A stretch of 64,000 nucleotides of DNA, taken from Phytophthora colocasiae. Its lineage: Eukaryota; Oomycota; Peronosporomycetes; Peronosporales; Peronosporaceae. Position numbers and translations under genes: made by a program. Below the pieces are notes generated by a model. That model did not search any database, was not told the origin of the DNA, and saw only the letters and a program-made list of their open reading frames with translations. This document shows positions 47,328 to 55,066 of this stretch, one piece after another. The stretch spans positions 62,001 to 126,000 of the forward strand of contig JAGKQI010000087.1 of assembly GCA_018806915.1 (NCBI GenBank), in the 5' to 3' direction. Positions within the stretch are counted from its first letter, which is position 1, and each line of letters begins with the position of its first letter.

Positions 47328-48839
47328 ATGGACTCGCCAACGCCCACGTCTCCGTCCGCTTCTGCGGACGCGCAAGCCTCACCTGCTGCCTCTGCAGCAG
47401 GAACAACGACCTCAGCAGTGCTCACTAGCACTGCTGCTTCCAGCGGTCCGACAGAGAAGCTATCTGTCACCAAGTACCATGCTCTCCATAAGGAGAAGCA
47501 TGAGAAGAAGAAGAAGTCTTCTTCTCTAGCAGAGATTAAGAATCCTGCTGTCCCTCTCAAAGAACTCTTTGGAGAGAACTACGAAGACATCCTCGACTAT
47601 GAGGAGGATGTCGAGGAGGGGGAGGTTGATGTCAAAGCTCCCGCTCCCGTGTCTTCGTCCGAAGACACGTCAGACCCACCCGTGGGATCTCGACGACCTC
47701 GTGATGAGGCCTCGGACGCTTCAAGCTCGAAGCGTCCGCGCAGTGATGATGAAGCGTCCCCCATGTCGAGGGCGCTCACTGCACCGCGCACTGATCCGCC
47801 AGTGCGCACACCATGGATGCCTACTGAGGCAAAAATCCATGACCGGTTCGGTGCTAGTTCACCACCGAACCCGATACTGTTGTACTCATGCAACAGTATC
47901 AACGACGACGACGTCGCCGCTAAGGTTGTCTTTGAGTCCGAGACTCAAAGACGCGACTACTATATCGGGCTCTTCCACGAGCTCCGATACTATGCAGCGA
48001 AGAAGACTTCGCGCAAGAGTAAAGTGCCCGAGTGGCAGGCACTTTGTCAGTCGTGGAACGCCTTTGTTGATAACTTCAACAAAGACCCGAAGGCATATCG
48101 CGATCGCGTTGCTGCGGCTCGCGATCGCTACTACACTTACACTACACGTGGTAAGTGTGAACGCCTCCATGATCAGTCCATGGAAGCGGGGATCCCATGT
48201 GCCGTTCCCTTTGGCACACCCTGTCCGTGTTGCCCACCCTTGGCAACACGCCTCACCGAAAGTGATCTCCTGGGGTACACGGTCGTCCGTGTACCCGATC
48301 ACATCAAGGAGCTCCGTGGTCGTATTGTGCCACGCGAAGCTCCGAGTGCTGTGGCTGACCGCAGCACTCCTCGTGCAGGGTTTAACCCTGCAAGTTATGG
48401 TGGGCTTCGTACGCCCTCACCATTTCCGGAACGTCCTCCATCAGGACGTTCCGCGGCTCCCATGTATCTCGATGGGGAGGAAATCCTCTCCAACGAATAC
48501 GAAAACGAACCCCTTGAGAGTTCGTTCTCTTATGAGCCACGATCCGCTCCACAATCCAGCGGATTGCTCCACGCGCGTCGCGCAGCGGCGGCGGAGGGGG
48601 TGGGAACACTCCCTCCGCATGGTCAACGCTATGACCATGACGATCGTGCCCTGCACGATCGAGTTGCTGCGCTGGAGCAGACACAGAGCGCTGAGATAGC
48701 TGCTCTGAAGCAGGAGGTTCGTGTCCTCCGTGCTGAGGTCTGCGAGGCAGCTCAGACTGCCTCGAACCTCTCGTCCGGTCTTGGGACGAGAGTGAACCAG
48801 TTGATCGACCGTGTCGACGGTCTCGAGAAGGCCTTCTAG
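47328..48839 (+). CDS. Antisense accessory gene of gypsy element 2, unknown function
   Basis: A 503-residue frame starting MDSPTPTSPSASADAQASPA (an upstream extension to 47259 is possible). Order: Ser/Ala/Thr-rich start, Lys-rich HKEKHEKKKKSSS, acidic YEEDVEEGEVDV, Pro/Ser linker, a folded-looking middle (RRDYYIGLFHELRYYAAKKT, SWNAFVDNFNKDPKAYRDRV, CPCCPP), and a C-terminal coiled coil (ALEQTQSAEIAALKQEVRVL, VNQLIDRVDGLEKAF). It runs opposite to gag-pol and overlaps the 3' 458 bp of pol. I recognise no family. Its position between pol and the 3' LTR recalls antisense frames described in some plant Ty3/gypsy elements. Confidence 0.7.
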   Translation: MDSPTPTSPSASADAQASPAASAAGTTTSAVLTSTAASSGPTEKLSVTKYHALHKEKHEKKKKSSSLAEIKNPAVPLKELFGENYEDILDYEEDVEEGEVDVKAPAPVSSSEDTSDPPVGSRRPRDEASDASSSKRPRSDDEASPMSRALTAPRTDPPVRTPWMPTEAKIHDRFGASSPPNPILLYSCNSINDDDVAAKVVFESETQRRDYYIGLFHELRYYAAKKTSRKSKVPEWQALCQSWNAFVDNFNKDPKAYRDRVAAARDRYYTYTTRGKCERLHDQSMEAGIPCAVPFGTPCPCCPPLATRLTESDLLGYTVVRVPDHIKELRGRIVPREAPSAVADRSTPRAGFNPASYGGLRTPSPFPERPPSGRSAAPMYLDGEEILSNEYENEPLESSFSYEPRSAPQSSGLLHARRAAAAEGVGTLPPHGQRYDHDDRALHDRVAALEQTQSAEIAALKQEVRVLRAEVCEAAQTASNLSSGLGTRVNQLIDRVDGLEKAF

Positions 48840-51800
48840 GCCTCTCGCACTCCTCAGTCGGACTACCAACCCTAGGTAGTCCGTGCTGCACGTACGGCTT
48901 CAACCGCCCGACGTAGAAGGTCGGGTGGAGCCTCATGCTGGACGGTATGTCCAGCCGGTACGCGTTACCATGCCGTTCAAGTACATTGAACGGCCCAATG
49001 AATCTTGGAGCAAGCTTGCTTGCTCCAAAGTCAGACACTGCATGTTTAGGCAGGTTTTGTGTAGCTAACAAAACTAATGAACCCACTTTGAATTCATTTA
49101 TGTTGCCCCTACCAACATTATCAGCGTTCAGCTTCTGTCGATCGACAGAAGCTGCGATAGCATCCTGGACAAACCGTATGACGGCTTGTCTTCGCTGGAC
49201 AAAGTCTAGCGCACCCGAGCTGAATCCTTTCAGCTTGTCGCCCTTGTCAGCAGCAGGCCCTGCCTGCTCGCTATCATCTCTCATGTCTGTGCCCGGCACA
49301 GACATCGCGCGCTCGTTCCTGCTCGAACGAGACGTCGCACGCGTCACCGCAACTGATAGTGTGCTGCTATCAGTTGTATTCTGCGGTTGTTCGGACGCAA
49401 CCGTAGATCCTCCCCCACTTAAGGAGGAAGCTACCCCGCCGAGCATGCTCGGCAATCGTGGATGCCTCATGGCGTTCACATAGAACGGTGTATGCCCTGT
49501 CGAGGCATGCACCGAGTTGTTGATGGCAAACTCTGCCATCGGCAAGCACTCGCTCCAATGCGGGAACGAGTGAGCGTAGCTCTTCAACGTGTCACCCAGT
49601 ACACGGTTGACACGTTCGGTCTGTCCGTCCGTCTGCGGATGATCCGCAGTCGACATTGATAATTGTGAGCCAAGAAGTGTAAACACTTCTTGCCAGAACC
49701 GCGCTGTGAAGCGTGGATCACGGTCCGACACAATGTCGAGCGGCATGCCATGGTGTTTGAACACCATGTCAACAAACAGTCGCGCAGTCTGCGCGGCTGT
49801 AACAGTAGCCGGGACGGCAGCAAGATGAACCATCTTGCTGAATCGGTCCACAAAGACAACGATGCCCGTCCTCCGCTTGCTGTCAGGCGGAAGACCGAAG
49901 ACAAAGTCCATGGACATGGACTGCCAACACTCCGACGGAGTCGGTAGTGATTGAAGAGGAGCCTGCGAGAACTGCGCAGGCTTCACGCGTTGACAAACCT
50001 CGCAAGCACGTACGTACTTGCGCACCCACTTGTACTGGTGGTGCCAGTAGAAGTCACGCGTGAGAAGAGTGTATGTCTTCTCACGACCCGGATGCCCTGC
50101 CGTGGGGGCATCGTGATACTCGAACATGATCCTCAACCGGAGGTCATGATCATTCGGAACGACAATGCGATCCGCATTGTCGTCTACTGCACTGTACAAC
50201 AGTAGGCCTTCGTGTACACGATAGCGGTGTACACGAGCTCGAAGATGAGGGGTTATCTTCCGACGTGGCACGTCGGAAGGTGCTGCGAGGAACTCCAGCA
50301 GCCCCTTCGCGTCTGCATCCCTTGCATACGCGTTCTTCACGTCGTCAATCAACGTTGACGACGGCACACTTGTCCTCACGACGCCAACAGCGTTGGCGTC
50401 GACCGTCTCCGCATAGTCAGGTCGACGCGATAACGCGTCGGCCACTACATTGAGTCTTCCGGGTTTGTACTCCACCCGGAAGTTGTACTCCGCGAAGAAG
50501 GACAACCATCTCGCCATTCGTTGCGAGATGTGCGGCGACTTAATCGCCGTACGCAATGATGCGTGGTCTGTATAGACCACGAACGGTCTACTCCCAAGTA
50601 GATACACTCGGAACTTTGCGAGTGCATACTTCATGGCAAGGAGCTCCTTGTCATGTACGGGATAGTTACGCTCAGCTGGCTTCAGCTGACGCGATTGATA
50701 GTAGACTACACGATCACGCCCTTCGTGATCGTGTTGCATCAATGCACATCCGATTGCAAAGTCGGATGCATCGCACACTACGTGGAATGGACGATCTTGG
50801 TCCACCACGGCCAAGATCGGCGCTTCAGTCAAGCCCTGCTTGACTGCACCGAATGCCTCCTCGCACTCGGTCGTCCAAATCCACTCAGCTTCTTTCTTAA
50901 GAAGCTGTGACAACGGGCGAATCTTGCCCGCATAGTTCTCCACGTACTTGCACAAGTACGTGGCAAGCCCAAGGAACTGCCTCAGTTCCTTCACATTGGA
51001 TGGCGTGGGCCATTCATTGATCACTCTGACCTTCTCTGGGTCAGGGCGCACGCCGTCTTTCCCCACGAGACACCCCAGCACGGGTATCTCGCTCGCCCCG
51101 AAGATACACTTCTTCAGGTTCGCATAGAGCTTATGTTTCCTCATAAGCTCTAGCAGCTTCCGGAGATGCACCTTGTGCATCTCAATGTCCGTCTTCCCGT
51201 TCACAGCCCGGCTGTGGACGAACACGGCGTCGAAGTAGCTCGGTGCGAAGTCGCGCACCGAGCGCAATAGATGTGTCACGCATCTATTGAACGTCGCAGG
51301 GGCGTTCTTAAGTCCCTGCGGCATGACGAGCCACTCCCAAAGCATACCGCTTGGAGTGCTTACCGCAGTGAGAGGGATGTCCCTCTCACGCATGAGGATC
51401 TGATAGAATCCATCACGCAGATCTAGAGCACTGAAGATAGTGCTCAAGGCCATCGAATCGATGATGACATCTTTTCGCGGTATCGGCGTCTGCGCCGGTA
51501 TCGTCGCATCGTTCAGCTTGTTATAAGCATGAACGATGCGCCAGCCGCCCTGTGGTTTCTTAACACAGAACGTTGGAGCACTGTGCGGGGACTTTGATTC
51601 CCGCACTTGACCTGCAAGACGACGACTTTCAAAGAAGTCGTCGATCGCTTGCACTTGTTCACGCGGCAGTGGCCACTGCCGTGTAACACAGTACTTCGTG
51701 CCCGGCACGAGATCAATCTCGTGCTGTACGCCCTTGTCCTTCGGAAGCTCCGAAGGAATCTCGTCCGGGAGTACATCCTTGTACTCCCGCAGAACTTCGT

Positions 51801-53622
51801 AGTAGGGACTCGACCTCAACGAGTCCCAACTCTGCTCTTCGAAGCGCTGCTTCTTAGTCTTCGCACTGAGGGAGTCATCACCCTCAGTGATCCCATCGAC
51901 GACGAGCTGCTTCAGCTCTTCGGCCTCGCGCTCCACTCTCTCGATATCCGAGAGAATGCAAATTTGTTCGATGCGTCCATCGTACAAGTCTCGTGCGAAG
52001 CGCTTCCAACTCATCGTTGGAAGTGCGGTCAACGCCGACGCACTCGTCGGCGGATTCTCCAACCGCATCCTCTGGTACTGCAACCCAGTACCAGTACGTG
52101 TCAAGACGTTCAACGTCTCAACACTCGGTGTCTGCACTGCAGATACACCCGTCTCAGTCCCGGACTGAGACTCGCGCAGCTCCCTGAGCTTGCGCCGCGA
52201 AGGTCTACCATGGAGCCCGGCTCCAGGTGCTCCACGTCCAAGGCATCGCACCTTGGACGGGACGTTATCGCAATCGCCAGCGGATTCCTTCCGCTGACTC
52301 GCACTATCAAGCCCTGCTTGAGTGCCGCTCATCGCGTGCAGCGCTGCTGCACGTGAGCACGCAGGTTGTTCGGGTGCTGGGCGTTTGCAACCGCCAGCAC
52401 CTCCTGCCGCGCAGTCGGTTCCCTGAACCGCTGCGCCTCCATCCGCTCCCGGAGCGGATGAAGCAACCGCATCGTCGACTCCCGGAGTCGACGTGCTCTC
52501 GCTAGCTTCCTGCGCTAGCGAGTGTTCGCTTATACACGTATCGTCAGCTCCCAGAGCTGACGCACGATCGCTAGTTCCCGGAACTAGCAGCGAATGTTCG
52601 CCTGTACACGCATCATCAGCTCCCGGAGCTGATGCACGATCGCTAGTTCCCAGAACTAGCGGCGACGCACCAGTGGCGTCAGCTCCCAGAGCTGACGCAC
52701 GCCTTTCGGTTCCCCGAATTTTATTTATTTCGTTAACTCCCAGAGTTGACGCGACGTCGTCGGCGCGACCCTTGGGGGCTTGAAGTACCTCCAAGGATAC
52801 CGGTAATACCGGTATTTTACCTTCTCTCAGGTAAATGCGATTCACCTGACCATCACTCATGCGACAAACATCATTCAGATGTTTATGCGTCAGGTGATTC
52901 ACATTCACCTGACCATCACTCATGTGACCGCGACCCTTCGGCTCAGATTTCTGAGTCGACACACATTTTCTCCCAACGACTCCCTGAGTCGCTGGTGGTC
53001 GCCGGCGGCGATCGGAGGCAGCGGCGGACGCTGCTGCCTCAACTGGGGAATCACATACACCGCCTGGTGCATGTGCAGCACTGACAGGGCCATCGCTCTC
53101 TGTCGCGCATGCGTTGTTGAAGCGTACGAGTGTACGCTTCTCCCAGTTGATCACCGGGTCATGCCGTGCAAGCCACGGCATGCCTAATACCAAGTCGAAC
53201 TTATCGTCTAGATCCAAGACGATAAGGTCTTCCACAAACGTCCTTCGTTTGTAAGAGAAGCGCACACGGACTACGCGCTTCTCAGTCCTCACGGTGGCAC
53301 CTGTTGCCAACCGCACCTCCAACACGCTGCGAGGCGTGTCGGTTTCTTCGAAGTCAAACCTTCGAAGACTTCCCTGTCGAACAAAGTTGTTCGACGCGCC
53401 CGAGTCCACTAGGGCACGAAGAGAGTTTACTCTCTTCGACATCACGTTCAGGATGACAAGGTTTGGCTTGTCATCTTGCAGCTTACAGCGAGAAACTTTC
53501 TCGCTGGGGGCAGCAGTCCTCATCGTCGCGTGTCCAAGCTCGACACGCGAGACTGCATCACCAGTAGGACGCCCCGCGCCTACTGGTCCTTGGCGTTTTT
53601 TGAACGCCCGCCCGCTGTGCAC
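48382..53622 (-). CDS. pol of gypsy element 2 (PR-RT-RH-IN-chromodomain)
   Basis: A 1746-residue frame overlapping the end of gag by 43 bp in another phase, so expression would need a ribosomal frameshift. Order: protease (ALVDSGASNNFVRQ), a long repetitive linker (GADD and GTSDRAS repeats, about 52440-52780), reverse transcriptase (FSALDLRDGFYQILM, LVMPQGLKNAPATFNR), RNase H (FHVVCDASDFAIGCALM, VVYTDHASLRT), integrase (HDAPTAGHPG, CEVCQR, SMDFVFGL, SDRDPRFTA, DGQTERVNR) and chromodomain (VRFRIRWRGFPPHRDTWEPR). The polymerase site reads SYFDAVFVHSRA, with Ala for the second catalytic Asp, so this copy is probably inactive for reverse transcription. Confidence 0.88.
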   Translation of the reverse strand: MHSGRAFKKRQGPVGAGRPTGDAVSRVELGHATMRTAAPSEKVSRCKLQDDKPNLVILNVMSKRVNSLRALVDSGASNNFVRQGSLRRFDFEETDTPRSVLEVRLATGATVRTEKRVVRVRFSYKRRTFVEDLIVLDLDDKFDLVLGMPWLARHDPVINWEKRTLVRFNNACATESDGPVSAAHAPGGVCDSPVEAAASAAASDRRRRPPATQGVVGRKCVSTQKSEPKGRGHMSDGQVNVNHLTHKHLNDVCRMSDGQVNRIYLREGKIPVLPVSLEVLQAPKGRADDVASTLGVNEINKIRGTERRASALGADATGASPLVLGTSDRASAPGADDACTGEHSLLVPGTSDRASALGADDTCISEHSLAQEASESTSTPGVDDAVASSAPGADGGAAVQGTDCAAGGAGGCKRPAPEQPACSRAAALHAMSGTQAGLDSASQRKESAGDCDNVPSKVRCLGRGAPGAGLHGRPSRRKLRELRESQSGTETGVSAVQTPSVETLNVLTRTGTGLQYQRMRLENPPTSASALTALPTMSWKRFARDLYDGRIEQICILSDIERVEREAEELKQLVVDGITEGDDSLSAKTKKQRFEEQSWDSLRSSPYYEVLREYKDVLPDEIPSELPKDKGVQHEIDLVPGTKYCVTRQWPLPREQVQAIDDFFESRRLAGQVRESKSPHSAPTFCVKKPQGGWRIVHAYNKLNDATIPAQTPIPRKDVIIDSMALSTIFSALDLRDGFYQILMRERDIPLTAVSTPSGMLWEWLVMPQGLKNAPATFNRCVTHLLRSVRDFAPSYFDAVFVHSRAVNGKTDIEMHKVHLRKLLELMRKHKLYANLKKCIFGASEIPVLGCLVGKDGVRPDPEKVRVINEWPTPSNVKELRQFLGLATYLCKYVENYAGKIRPLSQLLKKEAEWIWTTECEEAFGAVKQGLTEAPILAVVDQDRPFHVVCDASDFAIGCALMQHDHEGRDRVVYYQSRQLKPAERNYPVHDKELLAMKYALAKFRVYLLGSRPFVVYTDHASLRTAIKSPHISQRMARWLSFFAEYNFRVEYKPGRLNVVADALSRRPDYAETVDANAVGVVRTSVPSSTLIDDVKNAYARDADAKGLLEFLAAPSDVPRRKITPHLRARVHRYRVHEGLLLYSAVDDNADRIVVPNDHDLRLRIMFEYHDAPTAGHPGREKTYTLLTRDFYWHHQYKWVRKYVRACEVCQRVKPAQFSQAPLQSLPTPSECWQSMSMDFVFGLPPDSKRRTGIVVFVDRFSKMVHLAAVPATVTAAQTARLFVDMVFKHHGMPLDIVSDRDPRFTARFWQEVFTLLGSQLSMSTADHPQTDGQTERVNRVLGDTLKSYAHSFPHWSECLPMAEFAINNSVHASTGHTPFYVNAMRHPRLPSMLGGVASSLSGGGSTVASEQPQNTTDSSTLSVAVTRATSRSSRNERAMSVPGTDMRDDSEQAGPAADKGDKLKGFSSGALDFVQRRQAVIRFVQDAIAASVDRQKLNADNVGRGNINEFKVGSLVLLATQNLPKHAVSDFGASKLAPRFIGPFNVLERHGNAYRLDIPSSMRLHPTFYVGRLKPYVQHGLPRVGSPTEECERPRRPSRDRRHGRSTGSLSSQDRTRGSRQSELPRRPQHGGHEPPASEQLSQRSVSAPAQQLDRAGHDRHGHSVDHAEGVFPPPPPPLRDARGAIRWIVERIVAHKRTNSQGVRFRIRWRGFPPHRDTWEPRNVLMEDVPEMVRAYEAHHNLQG
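52441..52750. repeat. Array of eight related hairpins in the pol linker
   Basis: Nineteen-base inverted repeats at 52441, 52474, 52543, 52570, 52615, 52642, 52678 and 52732 share a core TCCC(A/G)GA while their arms differ and stay paired, for example ATCCG/CGGAT, GTCGA/TCGAC, GTCAG/CTGAC, ATCAG/CTGAT. They lie within imperfect repeats coding for GADD and GTSDRAS blocks. Confidence 0.85.
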
Positions 53623-54528
53623 TTGCGTGCATAGTGACCGATGTTACTACACTTGTAACATCGACCCTTGCTGTTCCTACGCTGCTGTTGACCAGCAGTC
53701 GTAGCACTCGAGAGGTCCATAGGTTCCGGACCTCCCGTCTTCACAACAGGACGCGCCGGCTTCGGCGCGTTCGCATGGAGTTTAGCTTGACGTCGGCTAA
53801 ACTCCTCTTGCATCGCAAGGCTGATCGCCTCTTCGAGAGTATTCGGATACTCTCGGAAGAGATATGTTTTGACGGGACCATCTCTTAGTCCCTTCATGAA
53901 CGTGACGACCTTGGTCGCCTCGTCGATCGGGTTGGCCACTATGTTCGATACCAAGTATCGAGCACGCTGGGCAAAGGTGTGAACATCATCCTTGCCCTGC
54001 TGCAGATCGAGAAACTCCGCTCTCGATCTGAACTCGTTCTTCGGGGGCTCAAACGCAAGCTTGAGCTCCTCTTTGAACACCTCGTACGTGCCGAAGCACG
54101 TAGGATCCGAGAGTCGGCGCCCATAGGCCCAACTCCTCGCACGTCCGCCAAGACATGACATGGCGAACGCGACCTTCGACATCGGATCGACGATACGTCG
54201 AGCCGCAACGGCTGTGTCAAGTTCGACAAGCCAACGAAGGAGTCTCGTCCTCCTTCCCCGTGTAGGTACTCACGTGGAGTTTCAACGACTCCACGCGTGG
54301 CTTCGGGGAAGCCACCGAGGCAGCAACATCTCGTTGCTCCTTAACAATGTACCCCAGAGCAACACCGTGTTGCTCTGTCGGCGATAGCGTACGAAGCATC
54401 GTCGCTACCGCTGCATCTCCAATGACTTGTGAAAGTCTTTGGAGAGCTTCCCACTCTGGATCTGACAGGTGGGCACAGTCCGTGCGCGTCACGGACATGT
54501 GAGGGGTCCCAGTGGATCCCTCATCCAT
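53580..54528 (-). pseudogene. gag of gypsy element 2, one frameshift
   Basis: The N-terminal piece (54528-54217) ends LHVSTYTGKEDET and then shifts by one base within GAGACTCCTTCG (about 54236-54247); the correct continuation resumes in the frame of 54182-53580 (MSKVAFAMSCLGGRARSWAY, FRSRAEFLDLQQGKDDVHTF). It ends with a zinc knuckle CYKCSNIGHYARKC. One extra C explains the shift. Gag of this copy is therefore probably non-functional. Confidence 0.8.
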
Positions 54529-54605
54529 TGGGGAGTTCTTTCACTCCCGCGTTCGTATGACTCCATACGAACGAACAGCAGTCGGTCGTGGGACGGACTA
54601 CAAAG

Positions 54606-54613
54606 TGCTACCA
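54606..54613 (-). promoter_or_regulatory. Primer-binding site of gypsy element 2
   Basis: On the minus strand TGGTAGCA, two bases inside the 5' LTR, matches the first eight bases of the complement of a eukaryotic initiator Met tRNA 3' end. Similarity stops there, so the site is short. Confidence 0.6.
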
Positions 54614-54615
54614 GG

Positions 54616-55066
54616 TGTAATGGGTCTACCTAGACCTATTAGATGGCGTACACGTGCGCTTACGTGTATGAGGAAGCGTGCAATTAGAATAGACTTAATT
54701 TAAGTATTCTTATTTAAATAAGTATAATTAAATCAAATATAACTAAATTAAACTGCAAAATACCGTAAAATGAGAACTGTTATTGAATTTGGCATAAGCC
54801 AATTATGGACCTCCTAAAACTGTTTGTTATCTATTTCTAAAGGGTCTGCCAACGTGTGGTTGGCAGAAACTCTGCTCAGTGATTGGTAGAAATCCGTTAC
54901 TTTCTACCAATAATATGCACAAATGCACACGAACCATCCAATAATGTGGTTCGCCCATGTATCCATTGGTGTGTACAGCACACCAAGGTCTGAGGCCCAT
55001 TTCCAACCTCTAACAGTTATCCTAACTGTTAGAGTTACAAGTGGTACAACCACTTGTACGTGTACA
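54616..55066 (-). repeat. 5' LTR of gypsy element 2
   Basis: A 451-bp LTR, nine bases shorter than its partner because the terminal hairpin is collapsed near 55061-55066. It carries the same internal inverted repeats and would hold the gag-pol promoter. Confidence 0.88.

Larger units (their letters stand above)
46767..55066 (-). mobile_element. Ty3/gypsy retrotransposon 2, hairpin-rich
   Basis: An 8.3-kb element with LTRs at 46767-47226 (460 bp) and 54616-55066 (451 bp), target duplication TCCCA (46762-46766 and 55067-55071), a primer site whose TGGTAGCA (54606-54613, minus) matches the 3' end complement of initiator Met tRNA, and a purine tract AACGGGGGGATGG (47227-47239, minus). Gag and pol are on the minus strand. 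A separate plus-strand gene occupies the 3' part. Short inverted repeats fill the whole element. It is inserted in the MULE transposase. Confidence 0.9.

Noticed and set aside
47259..48839. Antisense frame of gypsy element 2 read as a second gag
   Set aside because: No zinc knuckle of retroviral spacing and no capsid-like motif; the true gag with a knuckle is at 53580-54528.
51607..52356. A 249-codon plus-strand frame inside pol of gypsy element 2
   Set aside because: Fully antisense to conserved pol with no domain; its length is helped by the palindromic composition.
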